A DNA stretch of 36,899 nucleotides from Gammaproteobacteria bacterium (GCA_022360445.1 JAKSCV010000056.1:1-36899); one strand, 5' to 3'. Positions 16,564-25,407 are shown, numbered from the stretch's first letter. Numbers and translations are program-made. The notes: generated from the sequence alone by a model not told the origin.

Positions 16564-17130
16564 TTATCTCAACGTGGGATACCCTTCTATAAACACCCAA
16601 TCCTTTTCCTTTGCCGGGGTGTGACAACCCTGGCATAAAGGCACAACCCCCTTGGAAACATTTTTCTGTGGTAGCACTTCCGCGGTGACATTCACATTGA
16701 CTCCATTGTCTTCAAACAATGCCACCCCCAGCCGTTTGCCCAATTCGGATTTCCGTTAAAACGACCTTTACTGTCTTTTACTATTACAAACCAGATCTTG
16801 ATACCACCTGCCCATTGAGCTTGGTCTGTAGCTTTAGGGCCATGTTCAATTTTTCTTACTTTCTTAACAATCACTACACCGTTGAGAAACTGGCCAGTAT
16901 TGCGGTAGTGACTCACAGCTCCTGGTTGCATATACACATCGTGAAACCCGTGACCAAGGGCTTTGGTATCAGCCATCCGCCAATGTATGTCCATTGGCTA
17001 CGATAATTGTCTGGCAAGCTAATGCCACCGAATTGATCGACGATTGTTGGTAAACGACAGGTTCGAACTCACTCGCAACAGCAATGCCGGAAAAGGAAAA
17101 CAAAATTAACAGGATGTATTGAATCAACAT
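16564..17130 (-). pseudogene. cytochrome P460 family gene, multiple frameshifts
   Basis: From ATG 17130 (GGAG upstream) a signal peptide is readable (MLIQYILLILFSFSGIAVAS). Then successive frames give GGISLPDNYRSQWTYIGGW, GHGFHDVYMQPGAVSHYRNT, FLNGVVIVKKVRK, NPNWANGWGW, and a final frame with CQGCH (16621-16635), TPAKEKDWVF and stop at 16564. These blocks follow the cytochrome P460 order, including the c-type heme CxxCH near the C-terminus. At least three frame changes are needed, so the gene is dead. P460 proteins are periplasmic heme enzymes that oxidise hydroxylamine or NO-related substrates. It lies directly downstream of the AhpD-like gene. Confidence 0.78.
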
Positions 17131-17205
17131 AATAAATCTCCACGCTGGGCGACTGTTAACCGACTACCCGGTTAACAGTAACTTTGATATGACAATCAGA
17201 TAGCT

Positions 17206-17757
17206 CTATGTCGCAACTCCAGTTTCCACATTCACGACAGGAAAATCGATCTCGGTATCTGCTAGATGGTTGATGTAGTTGGTGAACAGGTTCAGGGCAA
17301 CATTGGCGACAATTTCTGTCATCAGTGCCGGCGTTAAACCCTGCCCTGCATAGCCATTGAAAGCATCGTCCGAAATCACACCCCGGGATTCGGTCACGTC
17401 GCGGGCAAACGCTGCAATTGTATGGTTGAGTGCACCGTTGGCACCGCCATTTCTGGCCTTAACGATGTCATCGTCTGTCAGTCCGGCACCCTTACCCATC
17501 AGATTATGGGCACTCAAGCAATACTGGCACTGGTTGTACTGGGCAACGGCAAGAGCGATAATTTCCCGTTGCTTCGCGGTCAACACACCTTTACTCAAGT
17601 GATCGTTGAATCCCAGATAACTATTTAAAACAAGCGGCGCATTGGCAAGCGTGGCAAACAAATTGGGCACCATGCCCAGTTTTTTGCCTACAGTATCGAG
17701 TGTTGTCGCTGTGGCAGAATCAGGTTCATCTTTTTCAACAGGGTTAATACGTGGCAT
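17206..17757 (-). CDS. carboxymuconolactone decarboxylase/AhpD-like peroxidase-related protein
   Basis: This 183-residue all-helical protein has the AhpD redox pattern: Glu65, then eleven residues to CQYCLSAH (Cys77, Cys80, His84). Such proteins reduce peroxides through the CxxC pair. AAGGAG lies just before ATG 17757. The family subtype (PNLFATLANAPLVLNSYLGF start) is commonly annotated as peroxidase-related. It is divergent from an AraC regulator gene at 17874 and upstream of the decayed P460 gene, so the regulator is a natural candidate to control it. Confidence 0.88.
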   Translation of the reverse strand: MPRINPVEKDEPDSATATTLDTVGKKLGMVPNLFATLANAPLVLNSYLGFNDHLSKGVLTAKQREIIALAVAQYNQCQYCLSAHNLMGKGAGLTDDDIVKARNGGANGALNHTIAAFARDVTESRGVISDDAFNGYAGQGLTPALMTEIVANVALNLFTNYINHLADTEIDFPVVNVETGVAT

Positions 17758-17873
17758 TGACTATCTCCTTACAATGGTTGTTGGGTAAGCAAGGAAATGT
17801 TATCCATTCCATATAGACTTTATGTTGCATTTTATCTATAAGAATTACCATTTCGTACAAACAAGGGCGCTTT

Positions 17874-18737
17874 ATGACAACCTGTGCTTTAGATAGCCTA
17901 GCCAGTATTTTCGAGCGCTTCTCTCTGCGCGCTCATGTATTCAATACCGGACCGCTGTGCCAAGCATCCAGATACTCCCATGAGGCGAGATGCGGGCACA
18001 TCCATGTATTGAAACAGGGGGCTATGCGGGTTGAAACCCCGACCAAATCTGCCGAAATTATTCGCGCACCTTACTTGCTGTTTTATATGAAGCCGGTAAC
18101 TCACCGGCTGGTTCCATTGACGGAAGAAGGAGACGCGATCACAGTTTGTGGTGAAATTGATTTTGGCGATGGATTGGAGAACCCAGTCACCCAGGTGATG
18201 CCGGGGCTGATCCCGATTGAACTGGACAGTAATCCGCACCTTTCAACCATTCTCGACTTGTTATTTGAAGAGGCGTTTAACCTGGCCTGTGGTCGCCAGG
18301 CGGCATTGGATAGAATCTGCGAATTACTGGTGATACAACTACTGCGCATCAGCATAGAAGACGATAGCAGCGATTTTGGCTTGTTGGCAGGCCTGTCGGA
18401 TCAGCGCCTGGCAAAGGCATTGACCTGTATTCACAAGGAACCTGAAAAGGCGTGGACACTAGAGAAACTTGCCAGCGAAGCAGGCATGTCCCGCGCCAGC
18501 TTTGCAGTAAAATTCCGCGATACACTGGGCATGACAGCAGGTGATTACCTGGCCCATTGGCGGCTGGGTGTGGCAAAGAGCCTACTTAAAAAAGGTCGGC
18601 CCATATCTTTGGTTGCCGATGAAGTAGGCTATAGCAGCCCCGCTGCGTTCAGCCGTGCTTTTGCCGGGCGTTTTGGCCAGACACCCAGCATATGGTTGAA
18701 ACAGGCCTGGCAGATGAAACCAGCCACCGCACGCTAA
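17874..18737 (+). CDS. AraC family transcriptional regulator (cupin_6 type N-domain)
   Basis: This encodes 287 residues. The N-terminal cupin-like sensor region (1-170) contains CGHIHVLKQGAMRV and the IRAPYLLFYMKPVTHRL segment. The two C-terminal helix-turn-helix units (about 190-285) show WTLEKLASEAGMSRASFAVK and ISLVADEVGYSSPAAFSRAF with GQTPSIWL at the end. It is divergent from the AhpD-like gene, and the 116-base gap between them probably holds both promoters. The effector is unknown. Confidence 0.9.
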   Translation: MTTCALDSLASIFERFSLRAHVFNTGPLCQASRYSHEARCGHIHVLKQGAMRVETPTKSAEIIRAPYLLFYMKPVTHRLVPLTEEGDAITVCGEIDFGDGLENPVTQVMPGLIPIELDSNPHLSTILDLLFEEAFNLACGRQAALDRICELLVIQLLRISIEDDSSDFGLLAGLSDQRLAKALTCIHKEPEKAWTLEKLASEAGMSRASFAVKFRDTLGMTAGDYLAHWRLGVAKSLLKKGRPISLVADEVGYSSPAAFSRAFAGRFGQTPSIWLKQAWQMKPATAR

Positions 18738-18830
18738 CCCTCCTGCCCAACCACAAAGATACCGGTTTGTCCCAGAACAAAATATTCCATACACGGGTAG
18801 CCCAGTGAAAGGATTCATTAAGAGTCTAAG

Positions 18831-18860
18831 AAGAACGCCACCCATCAGAGTGGCTTTCTT
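18831..18860. terminator. bidirectional hairpin terminator between convergent genes
   Basis: GCCAC (18837-18841) and GTGGC (18850-18854) form a stem with an 8-base loop, flanked by AAGAA on the left and TTTCTT on the right. It lies between the AraC gene and the VOC gene that converge here. Confidence 0.65.
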
Positions 18861-18875
18861 CACCTGCCGCGTGGT

Positions 18876-19265
18876 TCAGGCGGAAAAGCCATTGAAGATG
18901 GCTTCCAGCTTGTTGCCGAAGGGATCTCGCACAAAAGCTGCGTAGACATCAGTCTTGGGATAGGCGGGGCGATTATCAGGCTTCCCCACACAGCGACCGC
19001 CACGGTTACAGGCCTGTTGATGAAAACTCTCCACCGCTTGCGCTGACTGTGCAGCAAAGGCAATGTGCACGCCATTGCCAGCGCTGAATAGCCTGCCATC
19101 GTAAGGCGTCATTAACAAGAACTGTGGCGCACCTTTACCGTAGGCAGCGAAACCATCAGTGGCCACGATCAGATCATAACCCAACGTTGCCATTACCTCA
19201 TTGTAAAATGCAGTGCCCTCAGCCACTGAGGACACGCCAACACTCAAATGATCGATAATATTCAT
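18876..19265 (-). CDS. VOC family (glyoxalase/bleomycin resistance-like) protein
   Basis: This 129-residue protein is a single VOC unit pair: IDHLSVGVSSVAEGTAFYNEV with the first metal-ligand position His6, GVHIAFAAQSAQAV in the middle, and AAFVRDPFGNKLEAIF at the end with the C-terminal Glu of the metal site. This subtype (YDLIVATDGFAAYGKG, RPAYPKTDVYAAFV) is widespread and uncharacterised. AAGGAA precedes the ATG. Substrate unknown. Confidence 0.88.
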   Translation of the reverse strand: MNIIDHLSVGVSSVAEGTAFYNEVMATLGYDLIVATDGFAAYGKGAPQFLLMTPYDGRLFSAGNGVHIAFAAQSAQAVESFHQQACNRGGRCVGKPDNRPAYPKTDVYAAFVRDPFGNKLEAIFNGFSA

Positions 19266-19303
19266 CTTAAAATTCCTTGGGTTCTGAAAAAAAGGAATGG
19301 AAA

Positions 19304-19795
19304 CTAGAGTTCCGCCGCTGCTGTGTGGCGAATTTTTTTCCAGCTTTTCTCAGCCTTGCGAATGGTTCCCTTGCGATCTTTCAAGTATTCCCTGTAAATG
19401 TCCTCATTCAAGAACACGTACAGCTTGTCATCAACGATATCAGCATATTGAGGGTTACCATCGAACTTCTTACCGACTGAAACCCCAAAAGTACAGAAGC
19501 CACCGTTTTGTGGTTGGTAGCGGGAAGGGCTCTTCTTGAACTTATCAACGTTTTCCTGGGATGAAAAATAGTAGGCAACACCATCATGCACGGCTGTGTA
19601 TTTCGCGCTACCGCTGATGCGGTTTTCGATATCAACAAAGGCCACCGGGTCAACGCCGTGGAAGGCCAGGGGCGCACCGGCGGCTGTAAGCCCTGTTGCA
19701 GCGTTGTATTCATCAACTGCAAAAGTTGCCTGGGAAACACCAAGCACAATCAAGGTGGCTGAAATCGAAGCGACTAACTTGGGTTGTTTTAACAT
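19304..19795 (-). CDS. exported YHS-domain protein
   Basis: This 163-residue protein begins at ATG 19795 with GAGGA upstream (a longer open frame to 19936 has no ribosome site). It has a signal peptide (KLVASISATLIVLGVSQATFA). The YHS domain follows: AFHGVDPVAFVDIENRISGS, then YYFSSQENVDKFKKSPSRYQPQ and NGGFCTFGVSVGKKFDGNPQ. YHS domains are often linked to metal handling; here the conserved Cys in GGFCTFG remains. Similar exported proteins are frequent in gammaproteobacteria and have no proven function. It sits between the VOC gene and an AraC regulator, all on the minus strand. Confidence 0.85.
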   Translation of the reverse strand: MLKQPKLVASISATLIVLGVSQATFAVDEYNAATGLTAAGAPLAFHGVDPVAFVDIENRISGSAKYTAVHDGVAYYFSSQENVDKFKKSPSRYQPQNGGFCTFGVSVGKKFDGNPQYADIVDDKLYVFLNEDIYREYLKDRKGTIRKAEKSWKKIRHTAAAEL

Positions 19796-19969
19796 GATAA
19801 AAATCCTCATACTTTGGGTTAGATAGGCCCCAGCACAAGAGCGCTGGTGCAAAGGATTTTTGCGCATTGCCATCATATCAACAACATCAAGGAACGATAT
19901 TGGAACCCTGAGCAAACAGATTAGTACGCGCTGCAAAATTAAACCATTTATGGCCTCAGGAGATTCACA

Positions 19970-20899
19970 CTAAACCGGTTTCTGCGCTCGATACGCCCTG
20001 GGCGAAACGCCAAATTTACCCTGAAAAGCACGGCTAAACGCCGCCGGTGATTGATAGCCTGTTTCAACAGCCACCTGCTGAATAGGCCGCCGGGTATCGC
20101 CGAGTAACTCCAATGATTTCTGTAATCGCCATTCGGACAAATAGGTCATGGGGGTTTCCCCAACCAGTCTCCTAAACCGCTCGGAAAAACGGCTTCGCGA
20201 CATGGCTACCTCACAAGCCAAAGAGCCCACTGTCCAGGGTTTATCCGGGTTCCGATGAATCAACTGTAGTGATTTGGCAATTCTGGTATCCCGAAGGGCT
20301 TCTAACATAAATGACTGCCGGTCACCAGCACCCATTACCGACTGCAGGATTTCCATAAAAACAATTTCAGACAGGCGAGTCACCGCTGCGGTGGACCCCA
20401 AACGTTCAGTAAAAACCCGCTCCGCAATCAGCCGTAAGGACTCATCAAGCAAAGGGAGTTTTTTCCTGCCAGCAGCCGTGACGGTAATAAAATCCGGTAG
20501 ATTTCGCAGGATAGGGTGATCGGCACCGGGCCGGAAAGAAAAATGTCCACATACCATTTGTGTTTCCAGCCCCGCCGACTTAGAGCCATAAACCAATAGA
20601 CCATCCCCCTTATAACCGGACTGGCTGATGATTTTTTCCAGCGGTGGTACCGTTTTTTGTGGCGCGTCCGAGAGGATATGAGAACGTCCCTTCGGCACTA
20701 GGATAATATCACCGGGCGACAGAGCCTGATATTGATCTTCACCAACCCTAACGTGACAGCACCCTTTAACTAGCAAGTGAAACCGAGCTGCTTCCGCTAG
20801 AGTGGGTACAGTTACTGCCCATTTACCACTGAACTCAGTGCGAAAATACAGCGTTCCTTTCAAGTTAAGAGTACGGAGAATATCGTTAAGCAAATCCAC
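19970..20899 (-). CDS. AraC family transcriptional regulator (cupin_6 sensor)
   Basis: About 309 residues. No ATG fits; GTG 20899 gives a typical MDLLNDILRTL start, while a TTG two codons earlier (20905) is also possible. The N-terminal cupin sensor shows FHLLVKGCCHVRVG, LSPGDIILVPKGRSHILSD and MVCGHFSF. The C-terminal double HTH shows WTVGSLACEVAMSRSRFSER and IQQVAVETGYQSPAAFSRAF with GVSPRAYRAQ. The likely target is the YHS-VOC gene set downstream on the same strand, which is inference. Confidence 0.9.
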   Translation of the reverse strand: MDLLNDILRTLNLKGTLYFRTEFSGKWAVTVPTLAEAARFHLLVKGCCHVRVGEDQYQALSPGDIILVPKGRSHILSDAPQKTVPPLEKIISQSGYKGDGLLVYGSKSAGLETQMVCGHFSFRPGADHPILRNLPDFITVTAAGRKKLPLLDESLRLIAERVFTERLGSTAAVTRLSEIVFMEILQSVMGAGDRQSFMLEALRDTRIAKSLQLIHRNPDKPWTVGSLACEVAMSRSRFSERFRRLVGETPMTYLSEWRLQKSLELLGDTRRPIQQVAVETGYQSPAAFSRAFQGKFGVSPRAYRAQKPV

Positions 20900-21033
20900 T
20901 TTCAAAATCCATGAAAATGAACAAGATTACGCCTCTTTCTGCGTATCAGTTGATTCAAAGTCTATGCATTTTATCCTTCCGTATTAACGCAGAGATTCGC
21001 TTCAAACAAATTTTCAGTGTTAACGATCCCTAC

Positions 21034-21591
21034 TTACCTTTGACACAGCATTTGGGCCGCCAGTTTTTTGGCAAGCTGTGCAGCATCACGATCACCGCGG
21101 GTATGCGCACGCACAATAGCGCCATCAACCAGAAGCGAAAACTGTTTCGCCATTAACTGCCTCTGCCGTCTGTTAGGAATTTCGACTAGACCATGTTCAA
21201 TTAAGTCCTGCATCGCGGCTTTATGTTCAGCAGCCAACCTGTGTATTGCATTTCCTTCTTCAGCATATTCAGCGCTGGCATTAATAAAATTACAACCAAA
21301 AAAATGGTCACCCCGAAACCACTCGTCCAGTACATCAAAGATTGCCAATCCCGGTGACCGCCCGCTCTCGCGGGCTTGTTCAACTGCCTTGCCAATAGCC
21401 TGTATCAATTGCTCATGCCGTTGCCGTAACACCGCAATGACCAGATCGTCTTTGGAACGAAAGTGTTTGTACAAGGTCGCTTTTGAAACTCCGGATTCCG
21501 CCAGTATTCGGTCAATACCAGTGGCATGGTAACCATGTTCATTAAAAAGCCGGTAGGCAGTGTCCACGAGGTGCTGTTTACGGATCTGCAT
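21034..21591 (-). CDS. TetR family transcriptional repressor
   Basis: This 185-residue protein starts at ATG 21591 (a TTG at 21621 in the same frame lacks a ribosome site). The N-terminal HTH is canonical: HLVDTAYRLFNEHGYHATGI then ILAESGVSKATLYKHFRSKD. The ligand domain has GCNFINASAEYAEEGNAIHR, typical of a subgroup that senses small electrophiles or aromatic compounds. It is divergent from the VOC-PPOX pair and separated by two palindromes that are its likely operators. Confidence 0.92.
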   Translation of the reverse strand: MQIRKQHLVDTAYRLFNEHGYHATGIDRILAESGVSKATLYKHFRSKDDLVIAVLRQRHEQLIQAIGKAVEQARESGRSPGLAIFDVLDEWFRGDHFFGCNFINASAEYAEEGNAIHRLAAEHKAAMQDLIEHGLVEIPNRRQRQLMAKQFSLLVDGAIVRAHTRGDRDAAQLAKKLAAQMLCQR

Positions 21592-21642
21592 AGTTGCTGT
21601 TTCCCTGGCTGGTAAAGTCAACGAGAGGATACAGAAAAAGGC

Positions 21643-21702
21643 TTGACGTGAACAGATCTGTTCACTTAACCTATCTCAAAAGGTGAACAGATCTGTTTAC
21701 CT
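21643..21702 (+). promoter_or_regulatory. two near-identical palindromic operators in the TetR/VOC divergent promoter
   Basis: Operator 1 (21648-21665) is a perfect 18-base palindrome, GTGAACAGATCTGTTCAC. Operator 2 (21681-21702) is a 22-base palindrome with one mismatched pair and the same core, GAACAGATCTGTT. Their centres are 35 bases apart. TTGACG (21643-21648) is a plus-strand -35, and operator 1 fills the spacer before TAACCT at about 21667-21672. This is the layout of a TetR repressor blocking its own and the neighbouring promoter. Confidence 0.75.
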
Positions 21703-21728
21703 CTATACAATTTATTGGAGAGATACCC

Positions 21729-22130
21729 ATGCACCCATGTACTCAAGGCATTCACCACCTGGGGTTAACGGTAAAAAACATTCACGAAACATCCCGGTTC
21801 TTTTGCGATCACCTAGGCTTTGAAGTCGTCGGCGAAAAGCCGGATTACCCAGCCATTTTTGTTAGCGATGGCACGATCATGTTAACTCTCTGGCAGGTCA
21901 AGGGCGGCGGCTCAACAGTGTCTTTTGACCGCCACCACAACATTGGGCTGCATCACTTTGCGCTCAAAGTTGTCGATCGTGAAACACTTGAGGCGCTATG
22001 CGAAAAACTAGAAGACCATAGCGACGTTAATATTGAATTCAAGCCCGAGCCTCTTGGGAAAACCAGTGCGCTTCATATGATGTGTACCCTACCGGGGGGC
22101 ATCAGGGCCGAATTCATTGCGGCCGAGTGA
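21729..22130 (+). CDS. VOC family protein (glyoxalase-like)
   Basis: This 133-residue protein has TQGIHHLGLTVKNIHETSRF with the first metal His, NIGLHHFALKVVDRETLEAL with the middle His, and a C-terminal GGIRAEFIAAE that ends with the Glu ligand. It is therefore a plausible metal-dependent VOC enzyme rather than a binding protein. TTGGAGAG precedes the ATG. It is the first gene of a two-gene set with the PPOX protein (9-base gap) downstream of the TetR operators. Confidence 0.9.
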   Translation: MHPCTQGIHHLGLTVKNIHETSRFFCDHLGFEVVGEKPDYPAIFVSDGTIMLTLWQVKGGGSTVSFDRHHNIGLHHFALKVVDRETLEALCEKLEDHSDVNIEFKPEPLGKTSALHMMCTLPGGIRAEFIAAE

Positions 22131-22139
22131 GGTGTCATC

Positions 22140-23045
22140 ATGAATACGACTCAAGAGGTCTGGCACGCTGGCGAGCTAGCCGCACAGGCTCGGGCAGGTG
22201 TTAAGAAAAAAATGAGCAGCATCGGTCCACGGGTGATCCGGAATTACATGCCCACTGAGCACCGGGAATTTTTCACCAGCCAGTCTCTGGTAATCGTAGG
22301 CAGTGAAGATAAAAAAGGCGATTTGTGGGCCAGCCCAATATTCGGTCACCCAGGTTTTATCCAGTCCCCCACCGCCAAATTACTCGCCATCGATACCTCA
22401 GCATTCTATTCACATCTGGTTTTCCCCCAACTCAACATCGGCCATCAGGTGGGGTTGCTCGGTATTGACTTTGAAACTCGCCGGCGCAATCGCTTAAACG
22501 GGGTCGTAACCGAGAAAAACAAGCACCATATTTCCATCAAAGTTCAACAGAGCTTCGGTAATTGCCCCCAATACATTCAGCAACGCCGGATAGAGATTCA
22601 ACCACAGCGTGGTCAAATCACGCGCACGTTCCTGAGCAGCTGGAGCAGCCGCCTACGAGAATTCATTGCTCGGGCCGACACCTGCTTTATCGCCAGTGCC
22701 TATGCGGTACCTCATGCGGATGAAAGCGCAGGAATGGATGTTTCCCATCGCGGAGGCCAGCCTGGATTCATTGGATTCGACGAACACGATCGACTGACGA
22801 TCCCTGATTATCGAGGCAACTTTTTTTTCAATACCGTTGGCAACCTGACAGAAGACCCCCGGGCGGGTTTGCTCTTTCTGGATTTTTCCGAAGGACTCAT
22901 CATCACCTTGACCATGACCGCCGAGGTCATCTGGAAAACCGAAAATCCAATACTCTGCGGAGGGTACGAGAGAGTCATTCGGTTATCGCTGAAAGGCGGA
23001 TATCTTATTCGCAATGCCCTTCCTCTCATTGGGAATAGCGGATGA
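22140..23045 (+). CDS. pyridoxamine 5'-phosphate oxidase-like flavin-binding protein
   Basis: This 301-residue protein has two split-barrel halves. The first includes REFFTSQSLVIVGSEDKKGD, LWASPIFGHPGFIQSP and LNIGHQVGLLGIDFETRRRN. The second includes ADTCFIASAYAVPHADESAG, MDVSHRGGQPGFI, RLTIPDYRGNFFFNTVGNLT and RAGLLFLDFSEG. These blocks match the PPOX class annotated as flavin-nucleotide-binding proteins; some have a fused ferredoxin reductase, absent here. It is likely FMN-dependent. Together with the VOC protein and TetR it may handle a toxic small molecule, which is inference. Confidence 0.87.
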   Translation: MNTTQEVWHAGELAAQARAGVKKKMSSIGPRVIRNYMPTEHREFFTSQSLVIVGSEDKKGDLWASPIFGHPGFIQSPTAKLLAIDTSAFYSHLVFPQLNIGHQVGLLGIDFETRRRNRLNGVVTEKNKHHISIKVQQSFGNCPQYIQQRRIEIQPQRGQITRTFLSSWSSRLREFIARADTCFIASAYAVPHADESAGMDVSHRGGQPGFIGFDEHDRLTIPDYRGNFFFNTVGNLTEDPRAGLLFLDFSEGLIITLTMTAEVIWKTENPILCGGYERVIRLSLKGGYLIRNALPLIGNSG

Positions 23046-23098
23046 TTCAATTTAGAACATTACTGAAGCAACGCCTCTAAAATAACAAACGAAAGCCA

Positions 23099-23560
23099 AT
23101 GAAAAATATAGAGTACAAAGCACTAAACCAAGTTAACTCCGAACAACTCTTATGCTTGTTAAACAAGGAAAAAATACGCACGCATCTCATGGAACACCAC
23201 CTCTTCGACAGGGAATCTTTACAGGCCTGGCTGAATGAGAAGATGAAAATCGACTCCAAACCAGGGTGTCGCATACGGACGGTCCTCGTCGAAGAGCAAT
23301 GTGTGGGTTGGTGTGGCATTCAAGAGGACAAAGGCAATTTCGAATTTGCAATTATCCTGGATGACTGCCACTGGGGACTGGGACGAAAAATCTTCCGTGA
23401 TCTGATGGTCTGGGCAAAAGAACTAGGGCATCAAACCGTTTCAATTCATTTCCTTCATACCCGGCCGGAGTATCAATTCCTGCGGAAAATGGCAAAAAGC
23501 GTATATAAATCTGAAATACAAGGAAACACATTCACCACTTATACGCTACCGGTGGATTAG
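23099..23560 (+). CDS. GNAT-like acetyltransferase
   Basis: This 153-residue protein fits the GNAT fold of the RimJ/RimL-like type: IRTHLMEHHLFDRESLQAWL, then RIRTVLVEEQCVGWCGIQ, FEFAIILDDCHWGLGRKIFR (acetyl-CoA loop as WGLGRK), and HTRPEYQFLRKMAKSVYKSE near the end. Ribosome site is weak. It is on the plus strand 53 bases after the PPOX gene and could be cotranscribed. Substrate unknown. Confidence 0.75.
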   Translation: MKNIEYKALNQVNSEQLLCLLNKEKIRTHLMEHHLFDRESLQAWLNEKMKIDSKPGCRIRTVLVEEQCVGWCGIQEDKGNFEFAIILDDCHWGLGRKIFRDLMVWAKELGHQTVSIHFLHTRPEYQFLRKMAKSVYKSEIQGNTFTTYTLPVD

Positions 23561-23740
23561 CACTTCATTCTGCTAAACTTCCGGTAAGTTCCTCGACAGT
23601 TGCGACCTCTCAAGGCAATCTTAATTTAATTGTTCCTCAGGCTTCATCTAATGAGGTGCCATCTTGAACCAGCTGATTCTGTGCTACGTGATCGAAGGAT
23701 CAGTCGGGACGGCAACTTTTCAAACGCTGTACAATGAACA

Positions 23741-24631
23741 TCATTCAAGATCTGATAATTGCTTTTCAAGAAAATTAACGAGTGCGCGAACTTTGGGTGC
23801 CACATGTTTGCGCGTTGGATAGACCGCATAGATACCCAATTCAATGGAACGGTACTCGGGAAGGATTTCTACCAGTCTGCCCGCGTCCAGGTCGTCCCCG
23901 ATCACAAAAGTTGGATGTAAAATGATGCCCTGATGTGCCAATGCAACCGCCCGGCACGTATCACCGTTATTCGTCACCATCCACGGGTCAACCTTGACGC
24001 TGACCGGACCCTCAGGGCCATCAAAATCCCAGGTGTCGCCACCCAACCAATAGCTGTATCCAATGATTTTATGCGCAGCCAACGCACTTGGGTCCGAGGG
24101 TTGACCATACATCTCCAGGTATCGGGGTGAGGCACACAGCACAACACGCGTACTGGCCAGTCGCTTACTAATGAGAGACGAATCAGGCAGCGTGGCAATA
24201 CGGATAGCCAAATCGTATCCCTCCTCAATCACGTCCACAACACGATCGAAGAGTTCGACATCGAGCCGGACCCGAGGGTACAGGTCATGGAATGCTCCCC
24301 AAAGGGGCGCGAGAGCCTGGACGCCAAAGGACACCGGTACGTTCACCCGCAGCAGTCCACGTGCTGCACCACTGCGCGAACTGAGTTCAGACTCTGCCTC
24401 TTCAAGACCGGACAGCAATTCACGGCAGCGGGTGTAGAACACGGCCCCCTCCTCCGTGAGAGATAAGCGCCGCGTGGTTCGATGCAACAATCGCACGCCG
24501 AGCCGAGCTTCCATATCCGCCACATGACGAGACACCGCCGGTTTTGATATGTGCAGAAATTCTGCGGCTTTGACAAAACTACCCGCATCCACCACGGCGC
24601 AAAAAGTTTGCATTTCCTGAAATCGATCCAT
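23741..24631 (-). CDS. LysR family transcriptional regulator
   Basis: This 296-residue protein has a standard LysR winged HTH (MDRFQEMQTFCAVVDAGSF, AAEFLHISKPAVSRHVADME, LGVRLLHRTTRRLSLTEEG) and a substrate domain with LRVNVPVSFGVQALAPLW and DLAIRIATLPDSSLISKRLA, of the AaeR/DsdC-like CrgA group often beside detoxification genes. It is divergent from the four-gene set that begins at 24775 and probably activates it in response to a quinone or aromatic signal. Start ATG 24631. Confidence 0.93.
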   Translation of the reverse strand: MDRFQEMQTFCAVVDAGSFVKAAEFLHISKPAVSRHVADMEARLGVRLLHRTTRRLSLTEEGAVFYTRCRELLSGLEEAESELSSRSGAARGLLRVNVPVSFGVQALAPLWGAFHDLYPRVRLDVELFDRVVDVIEEGYDLAIRIATLPDSSLISKRLASTRVVLCASPRYLEMYGQPSDPSALAAHKIIGYSYWLGGDTWDFDGPEGPVSVKVDPWMVTNNGDTCRAVALAHQGIILHPTFVIGDDLDAGRLVEILPEYRSIELGIYAVYPTRKHVAPKVRALVNFLEKQLSDLE

Positions 24632-24774
24632 TGTTCTATTTTCCGGAATAGTTAATTTCTAAATAGCTTATTTATCTCACTTTTCTGAATAAGTAAAGTA
24701 ACACTCGAACTCGGAACACGCCGGTTCCGCCGAAAGGCGACTTTTTAAACACTGTTAAAACCAGGAGATTCACT
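24632..24774. promoter_or_regulatory. divergent regulatory region between LysR and the oxidoreductase operon
   Basis: CTTATT (24667-24672) and AATAAG (24688-24693) form a 6-base inverted repeat with a 15-base spacer, in the form expected for a LysR T-N11-A type site. CCAGGAGATT before ATG 24775 is the ribosome site of the first operon gene. No clean -35/-10 pair was identified. Confidence 0.45.
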
Positions 24775-25407
24775 ATGAAAATTACTGTTATCGGATCCGG
24801 AAATATGGGCTCAGCCTTTGTTAAACAACTGTCCCTTGCGGGCCACCAGGTCACTGTCACTGCCCGCGATATCGCGAAAGCCGAAGCTGTCGCGGCCGTT
24901 CACCCAACCGCAAATGCGGTTAAACCCGAGCTTGCTGCAAGCCAGGCCGAAGTGGTAATCCTCGCTACGGCCTATAACGATGCGGTGAATGCGTTGCGTT
25001 CTGTGGACAACCTTCAGGGTAAGGTCGTTATCGACATCACAAACCCAATGACTCCCGACTATATGGCTCTGACCGTGGGCCATACGACCTCTGCCGCTGA
25101 AGAAATTGCCAAAGCTGTACCTGGTATCGATGTCATCAAGGCCTTCAACACCGTCTTTGCCCAAGTTTTGGCCGAGGGCAGTGACCTCAGTAACGGTCAC
25201 AAAGTCACTACCTTCATTGCCGGCGACAGCGAACAGGGCAAGGACAAGGCTCGTATCGTGGCTGAAAGCATGGGGTTTTCAACGATTGATGCCGGGGGCT
25301 TAAGAAATGCGCGTTATCTGGAGCCGTTGGCCGGTCTGAATATCTATCTCGGATATGGTGCAGGCCTTGGTACACGCATCGCGCCAACCTGGATACAGGA
25401 TGCCTAG
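24775..25407 (+). CDS. F420-reductase-like NADP-dependent oxidoreductase
   Basis: This 210-residue protein has an N-terminal Rossmann fold with ITVIGSGNMGSAFVKQL (GxGxMG, residues 7-12) and TARDIAKAEA after the second strand, the marks of NADP-binding proteins of the NADPH-dependent F420 reductase family (proteins of this type in non-F420 bacteria use other partners). VVIDITNPM, VIKAFNTVFA and AGGLRNARYLEPLAGLNI follow the family order. It heads the operon DoxX, GHR, YgiD-like, so a role in reducing a quinone or aldehyde is plausible. Confidence 0.85.
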   Translation: MKITVIGSGNMGSAFVKQLSLAGHQVTVTARDIAKAEAVAAVHPTANAVKPELAASQAEVVILATAYNDAVNALRSVDNLQGKVVIDITNPMTPDYMALTVGHTTSAAEEIAKAVPGIDVIKAFNTVFAQVLAEGSDLSNGHKVTTFIAGDSEQGKDKARIVAESMGFSTIDAGGLRNARYLEPLAGLNIYLGYGAGLGTRIAPTWIQDA

